A DNA stretch of 64,000 bases from Jeongeupia wiesaeckerbachi (GTDB taxonomy: Bacteria > Pseudomonadota > Gammaproteobacteria > Burkholderiales > Chitinibacteraceae), in assembly GCF_050916355.1 (NCBI RefSeq), contig NZ_CP136946.1:2914001-2978000 (forward strand), written 5' to 3'. The notes below the pieces were generated by a model. It was not told the DNA's origin. It saw nothing but the letters and a program-made list of their open reading frames with translations, and searched no databases. Within the stretch, counting starts at the first letter, position 1. Every line of letters starts with the position of its first letter. The translations under genes and the position numbers were made by a program. Below are positions 17,981 through 25,746 of the stretch, piece by piece.

Positions 17981-18007
17981 TAAAGTTCTCCGGGATGCCG
18001 ACGATAA
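17981..18007 (+). promoter_or_regulatory. sigma-28 (FliA) promoter of fliC
   Basis: TAAAGTTC, an 11-nt spacer and GACGATAA match the enterobacterial FliA consensus TAAAGTTT-N11-GCCGATAA at 7 of 8 positions in each half with exact spacing. It begins 8 nt after the preceding stop codon and about 70 nt before the flagellin start. Confidence 0.85.
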
Positions 18008-18075
18008 GTGGTTCAAGGACGCAGCAACGCTGGTCCGGCTTCCTAAAAATATCGTCTCTCTATCGGAGAAACATC

Positions 18076-19530
18076 ATGGCTCAAGTCATTAACACCAACG
18101 TTGCTTCGCTCACTTCGCAACGCAATCTTGGCACTTCGCAAGCAGGCCTCAATACCTCGCTGCAACGCCTGTCGTCGGGTCTGCGCATCAACAGCGCCAA
18201 GGACGACGCAGCCGGTCTGGCCATCTCCCAGCGCATGACCAGCCAGATTCGTGGCCTGGATCAAGCCAACCGCAACGCCAACGACGGCGTTTCGCTGGCG
18301 CAAACGGCTGAAGGCGCGCTGTCGTCGGCTGGCGATATGCTGCAACGGATTCGCGAACTGGCCGTTCAATCGTCGAACGCAACCAACTCGTCGAGCGACC
18401 GTCAGGCGATCCAATCGGAAGTCGGTCAACTGACTTCGGAACTCGACCGCATTGCCAAGACCACCAACTTCAACGGCAAGAACCTACTGGACGGCTCGTT
18501 CGGTACCGCTACCTTCCAGGTCGGCGCCAACGCGAACCAAGTGATCCAGGCCAGCGGCGTGAACTTCCGCACCAACAACTACGGCAACAACTCGGTTGCG
18601 GTTGACCAGCCGGCGGTTGGCGCTGCGACCAAGACCGTGGCGGCCCAAGCGGTCAAGATCAACGGTTCGCTCGGTTCGGCTACCTACACGACCACCGCGA
18701 CCGATACCGCACAAAGCATCGCCCAGCAAATCAATGCCAAGAGCGATCAGACCGGTGTGAGCGCAACGGCTTCGACCAGCGCCAACCTTGGTCTGGGTGC
18801 TGAAACGTATACCCTGGGCATCACGTCGGACAACACCACTGCGGCAACCGTATCGTTCAGCGTGAGCGGCGGCGCGACCACGGCAGACGACTATGCTTCG
18901 GCGATCAACTCGATCAACGCTGCAACTTCGAAGACCGGCGTCACCGCCGAGTTCGACGCGGTCAACGGCGGCATCAAGCTGACCAATGCATCGGGTAACG
19001 ACATCAAGGTGACCAACCAGGCTGCTGCTGCCAACACCAAGCTGGATGTGAACAGCTACGATGCCGACGGCACCACCGGTGCGGCTGCATTCGATGCCAA
19101 GGCTGCTGCTGCGGTTGCTGTGGCCAACGGCCGCGTGACCCTCGACTCGGCCAACAGCTTCTCGGTGACGGATGCCGGTTCGGGCTACGGCCTGACCAAG
19201 GCTTCGACGCTGGATACCGTTGCTTCGCTCGACGTGACCAGCTTCGCCAACTCGCAAAAGGCACTGAAGATCGTCGACTCGGCTCTGGCCGCAGTGAACG
19301 GTCAGCGCGCCCAGTACGGTGCCCTGCAGTCGCGCTTCGAATCGTCGATTGCTAACCTGCAAACCACCTCGGACAACCTGTCCGCTTCGCGTAGCCGCAT
19401 CCAGGATACCGACTTCGCGAAAGAAACCGCGACGATGACGCGTAACCAGGTGCTGCAACAAGCCGGTACCGCGATGCTGGCCCAAGCTAACGCGCTGCCG
19501 AACCAAGTGCTGAGCCTGCTGCGCGGCTAA
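18076..19530 (+). CDS. fliC: flagellin
   Basis: This is the filament subunit, 484 residues. The conserved N-terminal D0/D1 helices begin AQVINTNVASLTSQRNLGTS and include LSSGLRINSAKDDAAGLAIS. The conserved C-terminal coiled coil contains ALQSRFESSIANLQTTSDNL and ends in NQVLSLLRG. The central region (about 170-390) is a Thr/Ala/Asn/Ser-rich variable domain forming the filament surface, with two tandem flagellin_IN-like modules. The frame is open from 17995, but ATG 18076 with CGGAGAAAC upstream gives the canonical MAQVINTN start. It has its own sigma-28 promoter and a following hairpin, so it is largely monocistronic. Confidence 0.97.
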   Translation: MAQVINTNVASLTSQRNLGTSQAGLNTSLQRLSSGLRINSAKDDAAGLAISQRMTSQIRGLDQANRNANDGVSLAQTAEGALSSAGDMLQRIRELAVQSSNATNSSSDRQAIQSEVGQLTSELDRIAKTTNFNGKNLLDGSFGTATFQVGANANQVIQASGVNFRTNNYGNNSVAVDQPAVGAATKTVAAQAVKINGSLGSATYTTTATDTAQSIAQQINAKSDQTGVSATASTSANLGLGAETYTLGITSDNTTAATVSFSVSGGATTADDYASAINSINAATSKTGVTAEFDAVNGGIKLTNASGNDIKVTNQAAAANTKLDVNSYDADGTTGAAAFDAKAAAAVAVANGRVTLDSANSFSVTDAGSGYGLTKASTLDTVASLDVTSFANSQKALKIVDSALAAVNGQRAQYGALQSRFESSIANLQTTSDNLSASRSRIQDTDFAKETATMTRNQVLQQAGTAMLAQANALPNQVLSLLRG

Positions 19531-19560
19531 GACTCGGGTTTGACATTACGTTAAACTGAC

Positions 19561-19587
19561 AGCCCCGGCCACGTGCCGGGGCTTCTT
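19561..19587 (+). terminator. hairpin between fliC and flaG
   Basis: A perfect 9-bp stem AGCCCCGGC-CACGT-GCCGGGGCT is followed by TCTT. The weak T run suggests partial termination, which would give much flagellin mRNA and less of the flaG-fliD transcript. Confidence 0.75.
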
Positions 19588-19603
19588 GCAGGAGAGGGAA
19601 CCC

Positions 19604-19993
19604 ATGTCGATTTCGGCGATCAATCCCCTGAGCCAAAGCTCACCGCTGCAACCGCAAGGAGATGCGAAGCAGCCGGCCGTGCAGCTTGCGGCGACCACCC
19701 AAGCCGCGAATGGTGCCGTAGTGACCAATCCGGACGCGGTGCAGGCGCTCACCCCCAAGCAGCAGTCGGCCGCTGTGGAGGATGCAGTTAAAAAACTGAA
19801 TGAGACCGTCCAGTCCTTGCAGCCCAAGGTTGGCATTGAATTCAGCATTGATGACGACACCAAGACGCCGCTGGTCAAGGTGATCGACACGCAATCCAAG
19901 GAAGTGATTCGGCAGATTCCGACGCAGGAAGCGTTGAACATCGCCAAAAGTATCGACAAACTGCGGGGTTTGCTGGTGCGTGACAAGGTTTGA
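19604..19993 (+). CDS. flaG: flagellar protein FlaG
   Basis: This 129-residue protein has an unstructured Ser/Gln/Ala-rich N-terminal half. The C-terminal FlaG domain (about 55-129) includes VEDAVKKLNETVQSLQPK, IEFSIDDDTKTPLVKVIDT and EVIRQIPTQEALNI. FlaG family members influence filament length in polar flagellates; the mechanism is unclear. ATG 19604 is preferred over an in-frame ATG at 19586 because of the GAGAGGGAA ribosome site. It lies between fliC and fliD, as is usual. Confidence 0.9.
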   Translation: MSISAINPLSQSSPLQPQGDAKQPAVQLAATTQAANGAVVTNPDAVQALTPKQQSAAVEDAVKKLNETVQSLQPKVGIEFSIDDDTKTPLVKVIDTQSKEVIRQIPTQEALNIAKSIDKLRGLLVRDKV

Positions 19994-20022
19994 CCCCGCA
20001 ATCAGTCTGAAAGGGAGCACAT

Positions 20023-21591
20023 ATGGCAACGATCACTACGAATGGCGGTTCCGGCCTCGATATCAACTCGATCGTCTCGCAGTTGATGCAGATCGAGCAG
20101 CAGCCGATCGCCAAGCTGAACACCAAAGAGGCGAGCTTCCAGTCGCAGTTGAGTGCGCTCGGGACAATCAAAAGTGCGTTGTCGAACTTTCAGACGGCGG
20201 TGTCGTCGTTGCTGGACCTCAGCAAGCTGAACGGCGTGAAGGCCAGCTCTTCCAATAGTGATGCGGCGACCGTATCGGCCAGCAACACGGCAGATCTGGG
20301 CAATTTCTCGCTCGACATCCTCAAGTTGGCGCAGCGTCAGCGGCTGACCAGCCAGGGTGGTCAGTTCACCTCGGCCGATCAGGTGCTGGTTCCTGCCGGT
20401 TCCGGCGTCAGCCAGTCGAAGTTGACGTTCACGTTCGGCAAGATCGACGCAACGGCCCCCGACGGCTTTATCCCCAATGCAGATCCAAAGGCCAAGCCCA
20501 CCTCGGTGACCATCGCCGATGGGAACGGTGACGGCAAGCTCACGCTGGCCGAGGTGCGTGACTCGATCAACAAGCAGACCGATCTGGGTGTGACGGCGTC
20601 GATCGTCAAGGACTCCGACAATAGTGTTCGGCTGGTGCTGACGGGGGCGAATACCGGCGAAAACTATGCATTCAAGGTCGGTGTGAGTACGACCGATGCC
20701 AGTGGCGTGGATGTCGCTACCGATCTGTCCAAGCTGGCGTTCGACCCCAAGAATGCGACGACCGATGCCTCGGGCAATTTGAATACCAGCGGCTTCACCA
20801 TCCTGAAAGACGGGCTGGCCCAGAACGCCAAGGCCAAGGTGAACGGCATCGAAGTCTCCAGCGCCAGCAACACGATGACCGAAGTCGTGAACGGGCTGAC
20901 GATCAATCTGCTCAAGACGACGACCGACAGCAACGGTGTCTCCTCCCCGGTCCAGCTGACCTCCGGGCGTGACAGTGGTTCGATCAAGACGGCGCTGACG
21001 GCCTTCGTCAAGGCGTACAACGATGTGCAAGGGTCGATTAGCCAGGCTGCAAGCTACGACCCCAAAACCAAGACGGCCGGCATCTTGCAGGGTGATGCGT
21101 CGGTGCGGGGCGTGCAGAGCCAGTTGCGCAGCATGCTGGGCGAGGCGTTCGGCAGTGGCGACGATGCCATCAAGACACTGTCGCAGCTGGGGGTCGCTTT
21201 CCAGCAGGATGGCAAGCTCGCGCTGGATTCGACCAAGCTCGACAAGGCCGTGACCAACAACCTTGATTCGGTGATGTCTTTCCTCGGCTCCTACGATAAG
21301 ACCAAGAATCCGACCAAGGCGCCGGCGTCGAGCGCGGATAGCTTTGGTGTCAAACTGAACGACATGCTCGACAAGATGCTGACCAAGGGCGGCATGATGG
21401 ATAGCCGCACCGACGGCATCAACAGCAGCATCAAACTGCTCGGTCAGCAGCGCGATACGCTGACCGCCAAACTGACGGAAACCGAAACCCGGTTGCGCAA
21501 GCAGTACGTGGCGCTCGATCAGACGCTGACCAAAATGCAGCAAAGCAGCTCGTCGCTGATGGCCATGCTGTCGAGCTTGTCGTCCAACTGA
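20023..21591 (+). CDS. fliD: flagellar filament cap protein (hook-associated protein 2)
   Basis: This 522-residue cap protein helps flagellin monomers fold into the growing filament tip. The N terminus GLDINSIVSQLMQIEQQPIA is typical. The C terminus carries the FliD_C coiled coil (QRDTLTAKLTETETRLRKQ, then ALDQTLTKMQQSSS). Between them, residues 166-177 (DGNGDGKLTLAE) match a 12-residue EF-hand calcium loop at every ligand position, which is unusual for FliD. A good ribosome site (AAAGGGAGC) precedes ATG 20023. It is cotranscribed with fliS 24 nt downstream. Confidence 0.96.
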   Translation: MATITTNGGSGLDINSIVSQLMQIEQQPIAKLNTKEASFQSQLSALGTIKSALSNFQTAVSSLLDLSKLNGVKASSSNSDAATVSASNTADLGNFSLDILKLAQRQRLTSQGGQFTSADQVLVPAGSGVSQSKLTFTFGKIDATAPDGFIPNADPKAKPTSVTIADGNGDGKLTLAEVRDSINKQTDLGVTASIVKDSDNSVRLVLTGANTGENYAFKVGVSTTDASGVDVATDLSKLAFDPKNATTDASGNLNTSGFTILKDGLAQNAKAKVNGIEVSSASNTMTEVVNGLTINLLKTTTDSNGVSSPVQLTSGRDSGSIKTALTAFVKAYNDVQGSISQAASYDPKTKTAGILQGDASVRGVQSQLRSMLGEAFGSGDDAIKTLSQLGVAFQQDGKLALDSTKLDKAVTNNLDSVMSFLGSYDKTKNPTKAPASSADSFGVKLNDMLDKMLTKGGMMDSRTDGINSSIKLLGQQRDTLTAKLTETETRLRKQYVALDQTLTKMQQSSSSLMAMLSSLSSN

Positions 21592-21615
21592 TCTGGTCGC
21601 TGAAAGGGAAAATGG

Positions 21616-22074
21616 ATGCTGGGAATGAAGAAGGCGCTGAACGCCTATGGTCAAACGTCGGTTGAAATGGCGGTGGATGTTGCCAGCCCGCACCGGCTGG
21701 TGACCATGTTGTTCGAGGGTGCCATCAAGTCCGTGATGATGGCGAAAGTGCATCTGGAAGCGGGCAATATCGCGGAGAAGGGTGCCGCGACCTCGAAGGC
21801 GATCGCCATTGTCGACGACGGCCTGCGTCTGTCGCTGGACAAGGAACAGGGTGGGGCTCTGGCCGCAAACCTTGATGCACTCTACGAGTACATCAGCACC
21901 CAGTTGCTGCAGGCCAATTTACGCAACGATGCAGCGCTATTCGACGAGGTGCTGGGCTTGCTGAGTGGTCTCAAGCAGTCTTGGGAGGCCATCGACCCTG
22001 CCGCGCAGGCAGCGCAGGCCGTCGAGTCGCCACGTCCGGATGCCGCCAGCGTGCTCAGCTATGGCCGTGCATGA
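21616..22074 (+). CDS. fliS: flagellin export chaperone FliS
   Basis: This 152-residue helical chaperone binds the flagellin C terminus and stops premature polymerisation in the cytoplasm. Family features are the N-terminal segment LNAYGQTSVEMAVDVASPHR followed by LVTMLFEGAI, and the central LYEYISTQLLQANLRND. The ATG at 21616 gives the conserved frame; a competing ATG 4 nt upstream is out of frame. AAAGGG lies upstream. Its end overlaps the next start by 14 nt. Confidence 0.95.
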   Translation: MLGMKKALNAYGQTSVEMAVDVASPHRLVTMLFEGAIKSVMMAKVHLEAGNIAEKGAATSKAIAIVDDGLRLSLDKEQGGALAANLDALYEYISTQLLQANLRNDAALFDEVLGLLSGLKQSWEAIDPAAQAAQAVESPRPDAASVLSYGRA

Positions 22075-22372
22075 CGCGCTAGCCCGGCTGCAGTCACTGC
22101 ACGACAGCCTGCTGGCTGTGAAGCAGGCGCTGGCCGCTTCGGAAGATGAGGCCTTGCTGGTGGCGCTGGCACATTATGACGAAGTCGCCGCGGCGCAATT
22201 GCCGATGGATTGGTCGGCTTCGCCGCAGCGACAACAGGCTGTCGCCTTGATGACAGCGTCGCAATCCATGCTGGAGGAGCTGATGCCGCTGGTCCGACGG
22301 GCCCGCGATGAATCCCAGGCAGCACTGCAAAATGTCCACAACGCCGATAAACTGAATCGAGCCTATCGCTGA
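22061..22372 (+). CDS. fliT: FliT-like flagellar chaperone
   Basis: This is a 103-residue, all-helical small protein (DALARLQSLHDSLLAVKQAL). Its position directly after fliS and its size fit FliT, the chaperone for the cap protein FliD. Sequence conservation in FliT is low, so the assignment rests largely on context. The ATG at 22061 overlaps the fliS end by 14 nt, implying translational coupling; the frame is open further upstream but that part is a shadow of fliS. Confidence 0.65.
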   Translation: MAVHDALARLQSLHDSLLAVKQALAASEDEALLVALAHYDEVAAAQLPMDWSASPQRQQAVALMTASQSMLEELMPLVRRARDESQAALQNVHNADKLNRAYR

Positions 22373-22403
22373 TAACGCCCCGTGGCGGGCGACGGAACCG
22401 AGC

Positions 22404-22796
22404 ATGAATGGCATTCTGATCACTTGGCAGCAACTGCTATACGTCAGCCTCGGCCTGATCGTGTTCTATATCGCCCAGTTGCTGTTCTTCCTGAAGCGCC
22501 ACGGTTGGTCGTGGCCAAAGCACACTAGCGCGCCCGATGCAGCCTTGCGTGTCGAAGTGGTGGCGTTGCGGCAGGAAATCGAGCGGCTGAAAATTCGTCT
22601 CGCCGCTCAGCAGGTCGAGCCGGTGACCAGCGGTGCGGAGCCGGCGATCGAGGTCAGCGACGAATCACCCTATGCACATGCGATCCGTTTGGCGCGTCTG
22701 GGGGCGGAGGCCTCACAGGTCGCATCGGTCTGCGGATTGTCCCGCGGCGAGGTGGATCTGATCATCGCGCTTTACCGCAAACAGGGTCACAAGTAG
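22404..22796 (+). CDS. DUF2802 domain protein (flagellar cluster)
   Basis: A 130-residue protein with one N-terminal membrane helix (LLYVSLGLIVFYIAQLLFFL) and a basic patch. A short coiled coil (LRQEIERLKIRLAAQQ) follows. The C-terminal DUF2802 module (YAHAIRLARLGAEASQVASV, then CGLSRGEVDLIIALYRK) looks like a small helix-turn-helix. DUF2802 genes are common in flagellar or chemotaxis loci of polar flagellates; function is unknown. It sits 31 nt after the fliT-like gene and 2 nt before the fliK-like gene, so it is in the same operon. Confidence 0.8.
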   Translation: MNGILITWQQLLYVSLGLIVFYIAQLLFFLKRHGWSWPKHTSAPDAALRVEVVALRQEIERLKIRLAAQQVEPVTSGAEPAIEVSDESPYAHAIRLARLGAEASQVASVCGLSRGEVDLIIALYRKQGHK

Positions 22797-22798
22797 TC

Positions 22799-23836
22799 AT
22801 GCTCCCGGGGAGCAACGCAGTCGGTCTGCTGCAGCAATACCTGCAGGGCCAGACGCCGCTGATCGATACCGCCCGGCTGGCAGGTACCGAAGAACTGCTG
22901 TTGACGGTTGGCGAGCGCCTGCAGGCGATTGTCCGCAACGAACTGCCCAATGGCCGCTTCGCGGTGCAAATCAAAGATCAATTGCTCGACCTGAACCTTC
23001 CGCGCAATACGCAGCCGGGGGAGCAGATCGAGCTTGAGGTCGTCTCGACGTCGCCAGCCTTGCGGTTTGCGCTGCTGCAGGGGGCTGCAACCGAGCCGCG
23101 TCAGGCGACGACGCTCAGCACTGCCGCGCGTACCCTGGCCGAGCTGCTGCGCCCGGCCGCAGGCGCCGCAGCGAGCGGCGTTGATGATCCTGAGCCCCTG
23201 CTCAAACTTGATCATGCCGCAGCCCCTGACGTTGCCAAGCTGACCGAGCGGCTGGCGCAAGCCATCAACAATAGCGGTCTGTTTTACGAGTCGCATCAGG
23301 CTGACTGGGTGCGTGGCGAACGACCGCTGCAGGCGTTGATGCGTGAACCGCAGAATGCGTTGGGAGCGGAAACGCCGCGCGCGGCTGTTGCTTCGCCGCC
23401 GGACGGCGCCGGCGCCGCGGCGCCGCGAATCGACGAGACCCGGGCGGTGCTTGGGCAACTGGTTCAGCGGCAGCTTGATGCCCTCGATCAGGGCGGAGTG
23501 GTCTGGCAAGGGCAGGCATGGCCCGGGCAGCCACTGCGCTGGGCGTTGAATACCGAAGTGCCTGACGACGACCATCAAGCGGCCAGCGCGGACGAACAGG
23601 CAACGCGGCGCTGGCAAACCCGTCTTGATCTGACGCTGCCACGGCTCGGTGCGGTCTCGGTGCTGGCCGAGCTGCACCAGGGGCAGTTTTCATTGCGCTT
23701 TGTTTCGCCGCAGCCGGAAACCCGGGCCGCGATCAGTGCATGGCAACCGGTGTTGCAGGCGCGCTTTGCCGCGGCCGGATTGGCACTGGCGGGAACGCCG
23801 GCGGTGGTCTCCGGTGAAGACGGAGGGGCGAGGTGA
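22799..23836 (+). CDS. fliK: FliK-like flagellar hook-length control protein
   Basis: This 345-residue protein has a long variable N-terminal part (Ala/Leu/Gln-rich) and a C-terminal Flg_hook-type domain (about 225-335) containing LTLPRLGAVSVLAELHQGQF and LRFVSPQPETRAAI. FliK proteins measure the hook and switch export specificity through FlhB. This one is short and clusters with an FlhB C-terminal homologue rather than with hook genes, so it may be a second, FliK-related protein. Its start is 2 nt after the DUF2802 stop. Its end overlaps the next GTG start by 4 nt. Confidence 0.8.
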   Translation: MLPGSNAVGLLQQYLQGQTPLIDTARLAGTEELLLTVGERLQAIVRNELPNGRFAVQIKDQLLDLNLPRNTQPGEQIELEVVSTSPALRFALLQGAATEPRQATTLSTAARTLAELLRPAAGAAASGVDDPEPLLKLDHAAAPDVAKLTERLAQAINNSGLFYESHQADWVRGERPLQALMREPQNALGAETPRAAVASPPDGAGAAAPRIDETRAVLGQLVQRQLDALDQGGVVWQGQAWPGQPLRWALNTEVPDDDHQAASADEQATRRWQTRLDLTLPRLGAVSVLAELHQGQFSLRFVSPQPETRAAISAWQPVLQARFAAAGLALAGTPAVVSGEDGGAR

Positions 23837-24153
23837 GCAAGTCGCACAATCGCCAGCAGGCGGTGGCGCTGGCTTATGCCGATGGTGGCGGCGCGCCGCG
23901 GGTCGTTGCCAAGGGGCAGGGGCTGACTGCCGAGCGCATTATCGAGAAGGCGCGCGAGGCCGGCGTGTTCGTGCACGAATCCCCAGAGCTGGTGTCTTTG
24001 CTGATGCAGGTCGACCTGGACCGGCACATTCCCGAGCAGCTGTACCGCGCGGTTGCCGAGCTGCTGGCATTCATCTATCTGCTTGAAGCCGGAGCCGACG
24101 TGACGGCGCCGTTGTTCAAGGCGCCGCCAGCGGTCGCGAACCAACAACCCTAG
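23833..24153 (+). CDS. FlhB C-terminal-domain homologue (FlhB2/FhlB type)
   Basis: This 106-residue protein corresponds to the cytoplasmic autocleaving domain of the export gate protein FlhB (AVALAYADGGGAPRVVAKGQG, then HIPEQLYRAVAELLAFIYLL). The NPTH cleavage motif of full FlhB is absent: NRQQAVALAY replaces it. Such stand-alone FlhB2 proteins accompany FliK-like genes and can substitute partly for the FlhB C terminus in export switching. The GTG start overlaps the fliK-like stop (GTGA), indicating coupling. Confidence 0.85.
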   Translation: MSKSHNRQQAVALAYADGGGAPRVVAKGQGLTAERIIEKAREAGVFVHESPELVSLLMQVDLDRHIPEQLYRAVAELLAFIYLLEAGADVTAPLFKAPPAVANQQP

Positions 24154-25499
24154 AAAATACCGAGCGCCTTGAGCATGACGATGGCGATCAGCAGCGGCGA
24201 TACATATCGCAGCAACACGAACAGCGTGCGCACCAGCGGGCGGTTCTTCAACTGACCGTCATTGGACAGCCCGGCGGACAGCTTGGCGATGCCGTATGAC
24301 CAGCCGACAAACAGGCAGATCAGAATGCCGCCCAGCGGCAGCAGTACGTTGGAGCTCAGGTAGTCGAAGAGATCGAACGCATTCAGGCCGAACAGCTTCC
24401 AGTCCTGTGTCAGGCTTTGCGACAGTGACGCCGGCGCGCCAAGCAGCGCAACCACCGCCAGCGTAATCAAGGTGGCTTTCTTGCGGCTGTAGGACCAGCG
24501 TTCGGTCATCATCGCCACCGGCACTTCGAGAATCGACAGCATGGCGCCGAGCGATGCGATCGCGGTCAGGATGAAGAACAGCGTCATGAAGATCCGTCCG
24601 CCGGGCATGCTGTCGAACACGGCCGGAATGGTCATGAACACCAGCGATGGCCCTGCGGCGGGCTCGAAGCCGAACGCAAACACCGCCGGAAAAATCGCCA
24701 TGCCGGCCAGTAGCGAGACGCTCAGGTCGGCAACCATCACCCGTGCTGCGGTGGTCGGGATGTTCTGTTCCGGGCGGAAGTAGCTGCCATAGGTCAGCAT
24801 CGTGCCCATGCCGATCGACAACTTGAAGAACGCCAGTCCCAGCGCCGTCAGCAGTACGCCGGTGCCGATCTTGGAAAAATCCGGCGCGAACAGGAAGCGC
24901 AAGCCCTCGGCGGCGCCTGGCAGGGTCAGGCTGCGTACGCACAACGCGATCAGCAGCAGGAACAACAGCGGCATCAGTTTCTTGGCGACCGCCTCGATGC
25001 CTTTGGAAACGCCGAGCATGATGATGCCACCGGTGATCACCAGTACCAGCCACTGCCAGGACAGCGCCTGCGCCGGCGATGAAACCAGCGTGCCAAATGT
25101 TGCTTTGGCGCTGGACGGATCGGTGTGGCCAAGCGTGCCCGTCAGGCTTTTGACGACGTAGGCAAAAACCCAGCCGGCGACCTCGGTATAGAACGCCAGG
25201 ATCAGTACCGCGGCGACCAGGCCCATATAGCCGATGGCCTTCCAGAACGGTTGTTTGGGTGAGAGAATTTCGAAGGTGCTGACCGCGTTGGCGCGCGCGG
25301 TGCGGCCGAGCATGATCTCGGCGATCATCACCGGCAGGCCAACGAGCAGGGTCGCCAGCAGATAAACCAGCAGGAAGCCGGCGCCGCCGTTGGTGCCGGT
25401 CAGGTAGGGAAACTTCCAGATGTTGCCGAGCCCGACTGCCGAGCCCAGCGTGGCGACCAGGACGCCGAAAGTAGAGGTGAAACCGTCACGTTGCGCCAT
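24150..25499 (-). CDS. sodium-dependent transporter (SNF/NSS family)
   Basis: A 449-residue, 12-helix membrane protein of the neurotransmitter:sodium symporter family. The N terminus has the sodium-site motif LGSAVGLGNIWKFPYLTGTN with GGAGFLLVYLL just after it. Helix-6-type residues (GLAFFKLSIGMGTMLTYGSY) are also present. Bacterial members usually import amino acids; the substrate is not predictable here. The frame is open upstream to 25553, but ATG 25499 starts just before the conserved region. It converges with the flhB2-type gene, the two overlapping by 4 nt. Confidence 0.9.
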   Translation of the reverse strand: MAQRDGFTSTFGVLVATLGSAVGLGNIWKFPYLTGTNGGAGFLLVYLLATLLVGLPVMIAEIMLGRTARANAVSTFEILSPKQPFWKAIGYMGLVAAVLILAFYTEVAGWVFAYVVKSLTGTLGHTDPSSAKATFGTLVSSPAQALSWQWLVLVITGGIIMLGVSKGIEAVAKKLMPLLFLLLIALCVRSLTLPGAAEGLRFLFAPDFSKIGTGVLLTALGLAFFKLSIGMGTMLTYGSYFRPEQNIPTTAARVMVADLSVSLLAGMAIFPAVFAFGFEPAAGPSLVFMTIPAVFDSMPGGRIFMTLFFILTAIASLGAMLSILEVPVAMMTERWSYSRKKATLITLAVVALLGAPASLSQSLTQDWKLFGLNAFDLFDYLSSNVLLPLGGILICLFVGWSYGIAKLSAGLSNDGQLKNRPLVRTLFVLLRYVSPLLIAIVMLKALGIF

Positions 25500-25746
25500 G
25501 GCGCGTACTCCCAGTGGCGTCGTCGACGGTCGGCATGGCCCCGGTCGCTGCATCGGTACGGCGTGCCCGCACCGGGACGAACGAAGAACCTTGCCGCGCT
25601 CGGGTCGCGCGCAGTTTCCGCGGACGACTCAATTGCGTAATAGACCGCACCGGGATCGCCGGCGGCGGAAAGGCGCGGATTATCATCCCGATCGGCCAGT
25701 TTGTCGCTTCGGGAAAACCGCAGCGCAGACGCGGTAAAATGGCGAC

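Noticed and set aside
18600..19200. Repetitive Thr/Ala-rich flagellin centre as an inserted element
   Set aside because: Variable, Thr/Ser/Ala-rich central domains are normal for flagellins; composition matches the flanks.
20189..20198. Uptake-sequence word inside fliD taken as evidence for Neisseria-type DNA uptake
   Set aside because: One copy within a coding gene has no weight alone; kept only as support for the copy at 45587.
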